DNA of 64,000 nucleotides from Antitrichia curtipendula (Eukaryota; Streptophyta; Bryopsida; Hypnales; Leucodontaceae), in assembly GCA_951230915.1 (NCBI GenBank), contig OX579633.1, positions 62,001-126,000 on the forward strand, written 5' to 3'. Within the stretch, counting starts at the first letter, position 1. Each line of letters starts with the position of its first letter. A program made the position numbers and the translations under genes. This document shows, piece by piece, positions 1-11,176 of the stretch. The notes beneath the pieces are model-generated. The model did not search any database and was not told the origin of the DNA. It saw nothing but the letters and a program-made list of their open reading frames with translations.

Positions 1-1
1 G

Positions 2-229
2 GAAGTGTCAGAGTGGATCGATGTAGTAGATCCTCTCAGTAACATCACTGCCTTGCTTGCAAATGGCGATTTTAATGGCACGGATTTTAATCTGACTAAT
101 ATACTGACTCATGATGGAAATCTGACGAACGGAAATGTCGCTGGAGCAAACAATGAGACCGCACCTGTGGCTCCTAAGCAGAAGCTAAGGAAGAGAATCC
201 TCAGAGATCCGTTGAAGGTGCATTTGTAA
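2..229 (+). CDS. C-terminal exon of an unidentified gene (5' partial)
   Basis: An open frame runs in from the left window edge and stops at 229, giving about 75 residues. It is rich in Asn, Thr and Leu, with several NxT/NxS sites (NIT, NGT, NLT, NET), and ends in a basic tail (KLRKR) before the stop. The composition suggests an exposed or secreted region, but no family is recognised. The true start lies outside the window, so the internal Met at 5 need not be the initiator. It could equally be a chance open frame; only the length and the edge position favour a real last exon. Confidence 0.35.
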   Translation, partial: EVSEWIDVVDPLSNITALLANGDFNGTDFNLTNILTHDGNLTNGNVAGANNETAPVAPKQKLRKRILRDPLKVHL

Positions 230-846
230 CATGAACAATGATGGTTGAACTGCTTGATGTAATCGTTGAATAATTCCTCATAGTGTTTTTAGAGTCATAC
301 AATGAAATGCTTCTATTTTGTTTCTACCACTTTGAGCAATCCTTTGTAGCTTTGCTGGGAATAAGTAGGCCCAAGCTTCTTTCAAGGTTCGAAGATTGGG
401 AATCACATAGTCATCAGCATCGAATAACTAATAGCTATGCTGATTGCAGGGTTTAGTGGTGGAGGTCAATTTCGAGGAGCGGCTGTGGCAAGAGGTTGTG
501 GAGGTTGCATTGCAGCAGGCACCAATTCTGGCTCGTTGAGAGTTGGCGCATCTGAGCAAGAGGTTGTGGAGGTCGCATTGCAGCAGGCACCAATTCTGGC
601 TCATTGAGAGTTGGCGCATCTGAGTACGGGCTGGGCTGGGAGACGCAGGTATGACTGATTGATATTTTGGTTTACGGTTAGTTGAAATCTGTCATAGAAT
701 GCATTTCAGCACCTAGAGATGAGATTGATCCATTCCTTAATTTCCTCCTGGGACCCAGTTGTACGTAGCAGTCCATTTCTGATTGATAGATTCCAATGTT
801 AATATTCTAGTATAATATTCTAATGGATTTGTTCTTATACAGTAGG
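230..846 (+). other. Leader region of the 2OG oxygenase gene with a probable 5' UTR intron
   Basis: No coding region is seen. A donor-like GTATGA follows AGACGCAG at about 649, and an acceptor TTATACAG ends at 842, four bases before the start ATG at 847. This suggests a 194-base intron in the 5' leader. The stretch also holds a 68-base tandem duplication, listed separately. No TATA box was convincing. Confidence 0.35.
489..624 (+). repeat. 68-base tandem duplication
   Basis: Two adjacent copies, 489-556 and 557-624, begin CAAGAGGTTGTGGAGGT and end GTTGGCGCATCTGAG. They differ at only two positions (T/C in the GGTTGC/GGTCGC segment and G/A in CTCGTTG/CTCATTG), so the duplication is recent. 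It lies just before the possible leader intron of the downstream oxygenase gene. Confidence 0.85.
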
Positions 847-2484
847 ATGGGGAAAAAAAAGAGGAATGAAGACGGTTCGAAGAAAAGGAGTGAGAATCAT
901 TTACCAAAAAAGAAACCACATATAGATAAAGGAAATGAAGGGTCTACATTGTTGGATGTTCCACCAATTGTCATGGATCATTGTGACTATTGCAATGTAG
1001 ACATGCCGAAACACATTAATACCTTCAAAGAACACTACACAGGCAAAAAACATTTGCGTGCTTTTCAGATTCAAGAATCTGTACTGGAGTTAAGTCATCA
1101 TGGGATAACTCGGCAATTGGATGGAAAGGGTTTCTATTGTGAAGAGTGCAAAATTGATGTTGATGCTACATGGAATACTATACATGAGCATGTCAAGGAA
1201 CATGCCCCTTTCCGGAAAACCATTGATACTAGTGGGCTTGAAGAGTTTTCAAACAACTTTTCTATCTATAAACGTCTCAGGAAGAAATATTTTCAAGTGG
1301 ATTTACAACTACCAAAAGATAAAGTGGATTTCGAGATTGCTAAGTATGAAAGACTAATGAGTCTTTTTACTTTATGTGAAGATTCTCCAACGGGCTCTTT
1401 TATAGCCAATGTGAGAAATGATGTTTTTTCAAAAGAAGACTTGACTTTGATGACTAAAGCCGCCTATTACTTGGAAGCTAAAGGCAATAGAGTGCAAAGG
1501 GGTGAAGGAGTGGTTGGTACTGCAATGAGTGCATTTGGACTTCGTTATGCAAGAACAGGGAATATGGGTTGGTAAGTGGTTTGAATTTTTGTTTTTGATG
1601 TTTTATATTCTATACTTTTATACTTCTTTGTGACAATTTTGATTTTTGGTTGGTCTTTCTAACCATATTAATATATTGGAACTCGATTGATGCTGTCGTA
1701 GGTACCACCACAAAGACACGAATCTTTATAAAATTTCAGAAGAATTAGCTTCTTATGTTTCAGAACGCTTACAATCAGCTTATCCTATTGTCTTTAAACA
1801 TTTGAAGAATATTGTTGAAGCTGAAGGATTTGGTGGAATGGATATATCAATTGGACAATCACCATTTACTTCTTTTGCTGTTACGAAAGACTACAACTGT
1901 GTCCCCCACCTTGATGGTGGTGATTATGATTTGGGGTTTATACTTTGGTTGCAAAAAGGTTAGTTATTGTATATTTATTTAGTTTTTTATATTTAGTTTT
2001 ATGAATTTGATATTATATCTATTTTTTGAAACATTTTTGACTAACTTTGGATTTTTTTGCCATTATAGATGATGAAGAAAAAGGCATAGGAAAAAAAAGC
2101 AAGGGACAAAAGGGTAAGGAGCAAAATGGCAAGGAACAAAAAGGCGAGGAAGCTGTATTATTTGGGTTCCCAGAATTCAATGTTGCTTTTGCGCCAAAGC
2201 ATGGTGATGTTTTGTGTTTTAGGGCGCAAGATGTATTCCATTGTACTCGGGCTTTGGAGAAAAATGGCATAGTAGGAATGGCTTTTTTTCAAAAATCCAT
2301 GGTATACAGGCGTTTGAGAGAACTCCTTAAGTGTGATTGGGATGCAAATATAAAATGCTACACCCGTCATCTCAAAGAAGGTGCAAAAAAGTCAATGTGG
2401 GACTTGAGAGGTGCATATGAGAATGAAAAATTTAGGTACCAAAAAGAGTTACAAGAAGGGAAGGTACAACTCTGTGATCTTTAA
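847..2484 (+). CDS. 2OG-Fe(II) oxygenase-like protein with two N-terminal zinc fingers (3 exons)
   Basis: Exons 847-1571, 1702-1958 and 2069-2484 join with matching phases (TG|G and G|AT) at GTAAGT and GTTAGT donors and TAG acceptors, giving 465 residues. The start is the first ATG after a TTATACAG acceptor and opens a lysine-rich segment (MGKKKR). Two matrin/U1-type zinc fingers follow: C46-C49-H63-H69 and C98-C101-H115-H119. The C-terminal half has an iron-binding H311-x-D313 in PHLDGGDYDLGF and a second histidine H385 in DVFHCTRAL, the double-stranded beta-helix pattern of Fe(II)/2-oxoglutarate enzymes, broadly like TET/JBP or prolyl-4-hydroxylase folds. A Lys/Gly/Gln-rich insert (about 332-355) separates the two halves. 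The usual 2OG-binding Arg about 13 residues after the distal His is absent; R388 may substitute. A nucleic-acid substrate is inferred from the fingers only. Confidence 0.6.
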
Positions 2485-3215
2485 ATGATCATAAGGTAGT
2501 TATATTTGTGTTGTTTTGGTTAGGGGCTCTTCCACAAAGGGTAATGTTGGTACTTTGTGCAAAATTTGTAAGGATTTTGTTTTTGTCTTGTTTTCAATCA
2601 ATTAGAACTTTTGTATGCTTTGTGTTTTCTCCTAAATTCACTTGAGTGGTATTTATGTTGGCATGCGCATCAAGTCTGTGGATTAGATTTTGTAGGGAAT
2701 TGATGCTGGTTTGAATCAATGGAGAGAATTTAGGATTTAGGATTTTATAGATGTATACATACATTGATTTTGAGTTATTTTGGCTTTTATTAATCAATCA
2801 TGGACAATCTTATTGTTGTTGCAGTTCATCACTATAAAGTTGATTTCCTTGAGTCCTATTGTAACTTTTTTTCATTTGGTTTAGGGTTTGCAATTGTTTG
2901 GATGTAAACAATTCTTCTCTAGGTGTAGAAGTTGACGGAGGTGCGACTTGGTGAGCATGTGAACAGTACTGTTCGATTGGGGCAAAGTTCCCACCTTTGC
3001 AACTCGATCAATGTCACAGGTATTAGTTCCTAGTCACACCTTTTTGTTCATGCAGTTTTAACCTTGAAGTTGCCAATGGTTAAAAACTCTTATTAATAAG
3101 TTATGACTATATCATCCATTGGACTACTGATGTAGAAATGAATAGCATCTAGCTTTGTAATGTTATCATCAAGTTGAAACCCCCTCACTAAAGGTTCATT
3201 GAAAATCTAAAATAT
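2485..3215 (+). other. 3' flank of the oxygenase gene
   Basis: AT-rich sequence with no convincing coding frame. It probably includes the 3' UTR (several T-rich stretches and AATCAATTAG near 2600) and then sequence leading into the 285-base tandem array. Confidence 0.4.
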
Positions 3216-5072
3216 GAATTTTGAGGTTTTGTTATTTGATAGCTTATAGTCCATATGCAACTAGGAATTAAGGGATTAGGCAATGCAAATGTGTGTGCTT
3301 CATAGCGACGAAATGCCGCCCTCACTAAGTAGGGTTGGCATAGTAGTTGCTGATTTCTTTGGAAAAAGAAATATTGGGGAAATGTCACTTCCATTGTGGA
3401 GTTTTGACATAGTACTTGAATGAAGTGTTTTACACTATCTTTCCAACAAATAGAAGTTTTGATGCATGTGGACTATAAGCTAACAGGTGTGAAAACAGGT
3501 GAATTTTGAGGTTTTGTTATTTGATAGCTTATAGTCCATATGCAACTAGGAATTAAGGGATTAGGCAATGCAAATGTGTGTGCTTCATAGCGACGAAATG
3601 CCGCCCTCACTAAGTAGGGTTGGCATAGTAGTTGCTGATTTCTTTGGAAAAAGAAATATTGGGGAAATGTCACTTCCATTGTGGAGTTTTGACATAGTAC
3701 TTGAATGGAGTGTTTTACACTATCTTTCCAACAAATAGAAGTTTTGATGCATGTGGACTATAACCTAACAGGTGTGAAAATAGGTGAATTTTGAGGTTTT
3801 GTTATTTGATAGCTTATAGTCCATATGCAACTAGGAATTAAGGAATTAGGCAATGCAAATGTGTGTGCTTCATAGCGACGAAATGCCGCCCTCACTAAGT
3901 AGGGTTGGCATAGTAGTTGCTGATTTCTTTGGAAAAAGAAATATTGGGGAAATGTCACTTCCATTGTGGAGTTTTGACATAGTACTTGAATGGAGTGTTT
4001 TACACTATCTTTCCAACAAATAGAAGTTTTGATGCATGTGGACTATAAGCTAACAGGTGTGAAAACAGGTGAATTTTGAGGTTTTGTTATTTGATAGCTT
4101 ATAGTCCATATGCAACTAGGAATTAAGGGATTAGGCAATGCAAATGTGTGTGCTCCATAGCGACGAAATGCCGCCCTCACTAAGTAGGGTTGGCATAGTA
4201 GTTGCTGATTTCTTTGGAAAAAGAAATATTGGGGAAATGTCACTTCCATTGTGGAGTTTTGACATAGTACTTGAATGGAGTGTTTTACACTATCTTTCCA
4301 ACAAATAGAAGTTTTGATGCATGTGGACTATAACCTAACAGGTGTGAAAATAGGTGAATTTTGAGGTTTTGTTATTTGATAGCTTATAGTCCATATGCAA
4401 CTAGGAATTAAGGGATTAGGCAATGCAAATGTGTGTGCTTCATAGCGACGAAATGCCGCCCTCACTAAGTAGGGTTGGCATAGTAGTTGCTGATTTCTTT
4501 GGAAAAAGAAATATTGGGGAAATGTCACTTCCATTGTGGAGTTTTGACATAGTACTTGAATGAAGTGTTTTACACTATCTTTCCAACAAATAGAAGTTTT
4601 GATGCATGTGGACTATAAGCTAACAGGTGTGAAAACAGGTGAATTTTGAGGTTTTGTTATTTGATAGCTTATAGTCCATATGCAACTAGGAATTAAGGGA
4701 TTAGGCAATGCAAATGTGTGTGCTTCATAGCGACGAAATGCCGCCCTCACTAAGTAGGGTTGGCATAGTAGTTGCTGATTTCTTTGGAAAAAGAAATATT
4801 GGGGAAATGTCACTTCCATTGTGGAGTTTTGACATAGTACTTGAATGAAGTGTTTTACACTATCTTTCCAACAAATAGAAGTTTTGATGCATGTGGACTA
4901 TAAGCTAACAGGTGTGAAAACAGGTGAATTTTGAGGTTTTGTTATTTGATAGCTTATAGTCCATATGCAACTAGGAATTAAGGGATTAGGCAATGCAAAT
5001 GTGTGTGCTCCATAGCGACGAAATGCCGCCCTCACTAAGTAGGGTTGGCATAGTAGTTGCTGATTTCTTTGA
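3216..5072 (+). repeat. 285-base tandem array, about 6.5 copies
   Basis: Units beginning GAATTTTGAGGTTTTG start at 3216, 3501, 3786, 4071, 4356, 4641 and 4926, exactly 285 bases apart; the last breaks off near 5072 after GATTTCTTTG. Copies are nearly identical. Diagnostic variants are shared unevenly: TAAGCTAACAGG with GAAAACAGG precedes copies 2, 4, 6 and 7, TAACCTAACAGG with GAAAATAGG precedes copies 3 and 5, and TGCTCCATAG marks copies 4 and 7. This points to growth partly by two-unit steps. The short open frame repeated on the minus strand in every copy is a by-product of the repeat. Confidence 0.95.
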
Positions 5073-6024
5073 TTTCGCTTGAAAGATATATTCCCATTTC
5101 TAATGTTGTGAAAATCTTTTAAAAAATTGGAGCGTGATGTTTGCAACATGAACTATATATTTGATAAACTTGTCATAGAGTGAAAGATAGAGAAACGTTT
5201 GGTAGGTGACAAGGGAAAGACAAGAGAATGTACCTTAGAAGCACAAGTCACTGTGTCTCCACTCTCTCTCCCATGAAGATGTTGAAAACAAGATTCTGAA
5301 CTTTGATGTCTCGCAGAAGGTTCTTGCATCTTCTTCTCCGAAGCTTGCAGACCATTTCAAAGCTCCTTGTTACTGACGCCTTAAACCCTAAATTTCGAAA
5401 CCCTGCTAGATGGAATGACATAACAAAACAAAACAAAAATTGAAAGAATAAAGGAGGTAAATGAGACATGGGACAGGATCGGCCAAATGGTGTACCCTTG
5501 CGGCAGATTGCGCAGGCAACGCTGCCAAGCAAGATACGAGCCAAAGACAGGAAAGAGGGCAACAACGCACTAGGCTTCGTCTCCTTCACATCTTTTCTTC
5601 TGTGGATGAATGATCGGTCAATTGGATGAATGTCATCCCCTTATCGATACTTGTTGATGTTGGAATCAATATAAAAGAGTCACCCTCCCAAACAATCGTG
5701 AGAAATCCCTTGACAAAGTATTGAAATGGTCTCTGTAGCACTGAAATCAACAAAAAATTGCTAAAGTTTTGTTGATTTGGATGCCATTTTTTAATAGTGG
5801 GAACATGCACGCCCATTAGCAAGCACTTACTTTTGTTACAATAGAAACAACTTTCACATTCTCTCAAAATATGGGCCTAGAAGTAGCACACCGCTTCTTT
5901 AGCAGAAGCCTGACTCTTTGCCTTGAAAGAAAACATCTATACTAAAGTACTACCAAACTAGTGCTGCTTGAAACAACGTCAAGGTGATACCAAACTAATA
6001 TTATTAGTGCTATTAAAATATGAT
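5073..6024. other. Intergenic stretch with weak gene relics
   Basis: No intact gene. On the plus strand, 5270-5380 reads in one frame as coding-like sequence (ILNFDVSQKVLASSSPKLA) ending in a stop, and a possible NF-YB-like relic follows at 5468-5629. The rest is AT-rich and unrecognised. It separates the 285-base array from the 3' end of the JmjC gene. Confidence 0.3.
5468..5629 (+). pseudogene. Possible relic of an NF-YB-like histone-fold gene
   Basis: A 53-codon frame starts MGQDRPNGVPLRQIAQ and contains LPSKIRAKDRKE followed by GFVSFTSF. The order QDR, an Ile/Ala-rich helix, LPSK and FVSFxSF recalls the start of the NF-YB (CBF/HAP3) histone fold, where a related order of motifs is conserved. 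Similarity is partial and the second half of the fold is missing, so if real this is a decayed fragment. Chance resemblance cannot be excluded. Confidence 0.2.
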
Positions 6025-8360
6025 TCACATGATTCCAAAACCTTTACAAACTTCAAAATATTGATTTGCCGTTGTGGATGATCCGTGGGACATTGAATTG
6101 CCTATGCCATCTTCAACATAGTTCTGCCACATTCTTTTTAGTTGATTCAGGTCAACCGTCCCGTTGAATCTCAAATAGAAATTCACGGTGTCTGCCAAAT
6201 TGAAACCACATGATATCGTCCAATGATACAATATTCCGGGAACCATCATCACGGTCATTCCTGGGTATTGAACCATTCGATGAATCTCATACTTTTCCAT
6301 GTCTTGGGAAGATAAAGTCTTGGTTCGATTTGAAAAGCAATCAATATGGCATTGCTTGCGATAAACATGCTTAAGCCATTTTCGCTTCTTCAAAAACTTG
6401 GTAAACTCCTCGGACTTGTGCTTCGGTACAATATACCAAATCTTCGGAGCACCAAGCACCAATAGATTGAAGGTGCCCAAAAGTGCATCTTCCACATGAA
6501 TCGAAGTCCGGGTTCCAAAAGTCGATGCAATAACGGCGCCTCGGGTAACACCAGAAATGATACGCAACAAGCCTTCACTTTCTGGCTCTCTAGTGCACCA
6601 CAATTTAGCACACTTGCCAAAAGCGTCATCCACAAGCGGAATTGAATGAGCAATACTTGCATTCCCTTTTTCAATAAATTCCAAATCGTGTGGAGCAAAA
6701 TCATAAATATCAATGCACTCTTCGTTATCAATTTCTAATGTCCGTGGAGTCAAGTGCAACGTTGGACCATCGATAAGTGATGCGCCCCTTTGAAAACCAA
6801 GAGGAAGGGTCCTCAGATGTCCACTCATATCGAGATTCTGCTCATAAAGAATATCAAATGAGTTTGGAACATGATAAAACAATGCTTCACGAAAAACGGA
6901 TGAGTTTGACCCTGGTTCAAGAAACCGCACCCGTAAATCTTCAATAGCGCTTTCCACCATGAAAGAATAAACGATGAAATCACGCAAATTGGTATTGTAA
7001 TCTACCTCTTGACTTGGCATGAATGAAGCTCCAAAAGGTTGAACGTGAAACTTCATGTAGCACTTTGAACTCTTCCATAATAAACGCTTTAAGTTGGCGT
7101 TGATGCGATTTTTCATATTTCCAGGAAAACTCATGTCTTGAACAACCCAAAATCCCTCGTGCATCAACATTCTTTCATCAGCGTAGCGGAGTGTCTCAAA
7201 TAAATCGCGAGCACAAGGAAGTTTGTGCTTAACCACCCAAACCTCGGACACTTTGGGATTACTCATGCCTTTCATGATAGTTTTGTAAGATTGGCAAATA
7301 CTCATCCCAATCTCACTGTTACAACCATCTTCTTTAAGCTCATTTATCCAATGCATGAGCTTAATCAATGCCAGACATCCTTCGTTCTCCACGCCATACT
7401 CTTTGGTCAAAATTAACTCCCTAGCCTTGGCAAAAAAAGGTTCAAGAAATTCTCTTTCATGATCATCCAATACAGTATTCTCCAGTGTAAAAGCATCCTC
7501 CTACATCATCAAACAGAAAAACCAATATATTAATGTATAAAACTATTGTTAAAAAATGAAAATCAATAGTTAGATGAGTATGATATTTAATCTAAGGTAC
7601 AAATATACTTTTAAGAAAAACCTAAATCAAACGGACAGAGATCAAGAAAGTAAGAAACATTCACCTTTCTCCAAGATACTCTTGTGTCCAAGTTACTGCT
7701 CGTAGGCGCAATCAAATAATTGGAATAACGCTGTACAATTATGTAAGATGCATACAATATAAAATATAAGAAATTTTCCAAATAATAAAACATCAGATGA
7801 AGCTCAAATATTAGTTTCAAAAATTCAACTTCTAATATACAAAATCAACATTTGATTTTTTCATAAACAATCCAATCTCAAACATAATACTCATTAAAAA
7901 GTTAAGAACCAAAATTAGAAACTAGAAATAATAACCACCTGTTGCAAATCCAAACACTTGAGATGTTTTGGATTCTTTTCATGGACTCTTTCCTTTCCCA
8001 AAGTTTGGCATATGGAACACCACTTCAAGTCACGTTCTTTGTTGTAAAGCGCTTCACCATTGTCATTTGCTCTTTTATGCTTTGTCGTTGAAGCATGACT
8101 CTCTCTCTGATGAGGAGGAAATTCGGACACGCACAGTGGACAATATAAATGTCCGAGTTTCAAACCAGGTAGAGATACATAACCATCCTGCCATATTACA
8201 GAAGTTGTAAATCATGTATCACTCGAATAAATCATTAATTACAAATAAACGATAAAAAGAAGAAACACACAAGTGATTTCCTAAACCATCAAATAGCTTA
8301 CGGAAGTCAATGATAAGTTGATAACAAGCGACAACTTACCTCTAGTGTCATTGAATCCAT
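6025..8360 (-). CDS. JmjC-domain oxygenase with two N-terminal zinc fingers (4 exons)
   Basis: Exons 8360-8340, 8187-7939, 7730-7665 and 7500-6025 all join in phase 0 (donors GTAAGT, GTGGTT, GTGAAT; acceptors GGCAG, TACAG, GTAG), giving 603 residues. The start is MDSMTLE at 8360. Two C2H2-like fingers of the U1 type come first: C23-C26-H38-H44 and C64-C67-H76-H82. A helical middle region follows, then a JmjC domain near residues 425-560. Iron ligands are H447 and E449 in TSIHVEDALL and H538 in ILYHWTISCGFN; N457 and K465 (LGAPKIWYIVP) match the 2OG-contacting Asn/Lys pair of KDM4-like JmjC enzymes, including their spacing. The catalytic set is thus complete, and a protein or histone demethylase/hydroxylase role is likely. 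No JmjN, PHD or Tudor domain is seen. The fingers suggest nucleic-acid targeting. Confidence 0.8.
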
Positions 8361-8937
8361 TGTAAATAAATAAATTGATAATTATAAAAAAAAGTCAACT
8401 GAAAAAATTTCCAACTTCAACAAATTAAAAGTCCTTGATCTGCAAAAGCAACATAAACAGAATAAGTCCTGACCAAAAAGTATTAGAAAATTGTTCAAAA
8501 AAGATTTCGTACTCGCAACTCTCATTCACAAGTCTAATCTTAAAAAATTTGTAATAGGTTGATGCTATTTTTGCACAAAAGTAAAAAAAGGTCTTTTTCT
8601 ATTATCTCCTAAATATACTTTTAAAATCAACAAAATCAAACAATATCAAGATGGACTATAAAAAATAAAATAAAAATTAAGCAAAATTGGGCACCAAATA
8701 ATTTCTTAAACAAACGGTGAAACATCCGTTTCAAAAAGTGGTCACCATTGGAAAAACCCTACTATCCTTCAATGGACACGTAACCCTAAGAGCCGATCCT
8801 AGTAGCGCAATTCTCCAAACTCCTAAAAGATGAACTGCCCGTACTAATCTCGGAACACGGGCACTCATCATATTGGACCGACAACTCTAAACTCTAAAAC
8901 CGGCATCAAGCTCATCCACACTAACGACGGAAATGAC
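8361..8937 (-). promoter_or_regulatory. Upstream region of the JmjC gene
   Basis: About 580 bases of AT-rich sequence between the JmjC start codon and the 118-base array. No coding potential is seen and no core promoter element is clear. As the only unique sequence 5' of the gene it probably holds the promoter. Confidence 0.3.
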
Positions 8938-10705
8938 CAACCTCAAGAGAAAGGTGACAATGGCACCCTCCATCCCGGACATCTGCCATCCACACAATAA
9001 AATCCGAAACCTCAAAAAACATCAACACTCAAAAAAATTGCAAACGTGACCAACCCTGACCCAAGAGGAGGGTGACAATGGCACCCTCCATCCCGGACAT
9101 CGACCATGAACACGACAAAACCCTAAACCTCAAAAGACACCAACGCTCTAAAAAATTGCAAACGTGACCAACCCTGACCCAAGAGGAGGGTGACAATGGC
9201 ACCCTCCATCCCGGACATCTGCCATCCACACAACAAAATCCCAAATCTCAAAAAACATCAACACTCGAAAAAATTGCAAACGTGACCAACCCTGACCCAA
9301 GAGGAGGGTGACAATGGCACCCTCCATCCCGGACATCTGCCATCCACACAACAAAATCCGAAATCTCAAAAAACATCAACACTCGAAAAAATTGCAAACG
9401 TGACCAACCCTGACCCAAGAAGAGGGTGACAATGGCACCCTCCATCCCGGACATCTGCCATCCACACAACAAAATCCGAAATCTCAAAAAACATCAACAC
9501 TCAAAAAAATTGCAAACGTGACCAACCTTGATCCAAGAGGAGGGTGACAATGGCACCCTCCATCCCGAACATCGACCATGAACACGACAAAACCCTAAAC
9601 CTCAAAAGACACCAACGCTCTAAAAAATTGCAAACGTGACCAACCCTGACCCAAGAGGAGGGTGACAATGGCACCCTCCATCCCGGACATCTGCCATCCA
9701 CACAACAAAATCCCAAATCTCAAAAAACATCAACACTCGAAAAAATTGCAAACGTGACCAACCCTGACCCAAGAGGAGGGTGACAATGGCACCCTCCATC
9801 CCGGACATCTGCCATCCACACAACAAAATCCGAAATCTCAAAAAACATCAACACTCAAAAAAATTGCAAACGTGACCAACCTTGATCCAAGAGGAGGGTG
9901 ACAATGGCACCCACCATCCCGAACATCGACCATGAACACGACAAAACCCTAAACCTCAAAAGACACCAACGCTCTAAAAAATTGCAAACGTGACCAACCC
10001 TGACCCAAGAGGAGGGTGACAATGGCACCCTCCATCCCGGACATCTGCCATCCACACAATAAAATCCGAAACCTCAAAAGACACCAACGCTCTAAAAAAT
10101 CGCAAACGTGACCAACCCTGACCCAAGAGGAGGGTGACAATGGCACCCTCCATCCCGGACATCTGCCATCCACACAACAAAATCCGAAATCTCAAAAAAC
10201 ATCAACACTCGAAAAAATTGCAAACGTGACCAACCCTGACCCAAGAAGAGGGTGACAATGGCACCCTCCATCCCGGACATCGACCATGAACACGACAAAA
10301 CCCTTAACCTCAAAAGACACCAATGCTCTAAAAAATTGCAAACGCGACCAACCGTGACCCAAGAAGAGGGTGACAATGGCACCCTCCATCCCGGACATCT
10401 GCCATCAACACAATAAAATCCTAGACCTCAAAAAACACCAATGCTCAAAAAAATCGCAAACATGACCAACTCTGACCCAAGAGGAAGGTGACAATGGCAC
10501 CCTCCATCCCGGACATCGACCATGAACACCCTAAACCTCAAAGACACCAACGCTCTAAAAAATTGCAAATGCGACCAACCGTGACCCAAGAAGAGGGTGA
10601 CAATGGCACCCTCCATCCCAGACATCGACCATCAACACGACAAAATCCTAAATCTCAAAAAACACCAATGCTCAAAAAAATCGCAAACATGACCAACTCC
10701 GACCC
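8938..10705. repeat. 118-base tandem hairpin repeat, about 15 copies
   Basis: The motif GGTGACAATGGCACCC recurs at 8953, 9071, 9189 and onward at 118-base steps. Each unit carries an inverted repeat: arms GGAGGGTG and CACCCTCC around the 7-base loop ACAATGG. Two sub-types interleave, one with CGACCATGAACACGAC and a telobox-like AACCCTAAACC, the other with CTGCCATCCACACAA. The right end runs into the subtilase fragment at 10.7 kb. The same family recurs, inverted, at 49.9-50.6 kb. Long open frames read from the minus strand are products of the repeat, not genes. Confidence 0.95.
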
Positions 10706-10729
10706 AAGAGTCGGATTAGGATTTGATGC

Positions 10730-11176
10730 TTACGAGCAAAGTCCCTGTCTAGAGAAGTTTTTGCCATCAGACGTGAAGAAGTAGTTCGGGTAGCTTCGAT
10801 CCGTGGAGGATGCACCTGCAGACATGATCCACGGGCTAAATGACGCGACTGTGGAGATTTGTAAGCCTTGGTTTTCAGCGGCATGGACCACGAAAATCCC
10901 AACCTTGACAGCCCCAGGAACGCAATCTCCACAGTCGAGTGTGAAGGTGACCTTGCCCGCGTTCGGAAGTCCCCTGAGCGACAAGCTCAACACGTCCACG
11001 CCATCCTTGATCGCTTGGTCGATGGCAGCCACGATGTCGGAAGTTTTTCCATTCCCTTGCTGATTCAACGCCTTGTAAATGGAAAGATGCGCTCGAGGGG
11101 TACTCCCGCTTGCCTTCCCATAGTCCGCGCTGTTCACCGCCACGGAGACACCTTGGTTCCCTGCTGCAGTAATCAC
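10730..11176 (-). pseudogene. Subtilase (plant S8 subtilisin-like protease) fragment
   Basis: About 149 codons match the middle of plant subtilases in order: TPRAHLSIYKAL, then SDIVAAIDQAIKDGVDVLSL, then GIFVVHAAENQG (the oxyanion-hole Asn region), then STDRSYPNYFFTSDGKNFS. Family members are about 750 residues with a signal peptide, propeptide and Asp-His-Ser triad. Here the Asp and His segments upstream and the Ser segment downstream are missing, with stops on both sides, so no active protease can be made. The 3' end abuts the 118-base array, suggesting the gene was broken by array growth or carried in as a fragment. Confidence 0.75.

Noticed and set aside
3188..5149. Seven near-identical minus-strand frames of 68 or 83 codons
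   Set aside because: They repeat every 285 bases with the array and have no start context or domain.
9029..10625. Repeated minus-strand open frames reading GMEGAIVTL
   Set aside because: They recur once per 118-base unit, shift frame between units and follow the repeat exactly, so they are products of the array, not genes.
8938..10705. CRISPR-like array of repeats and spacers
   Set aside because: The whole 118-base unit is repeated; there are no unique spacers, and the genome is eukaryotic.
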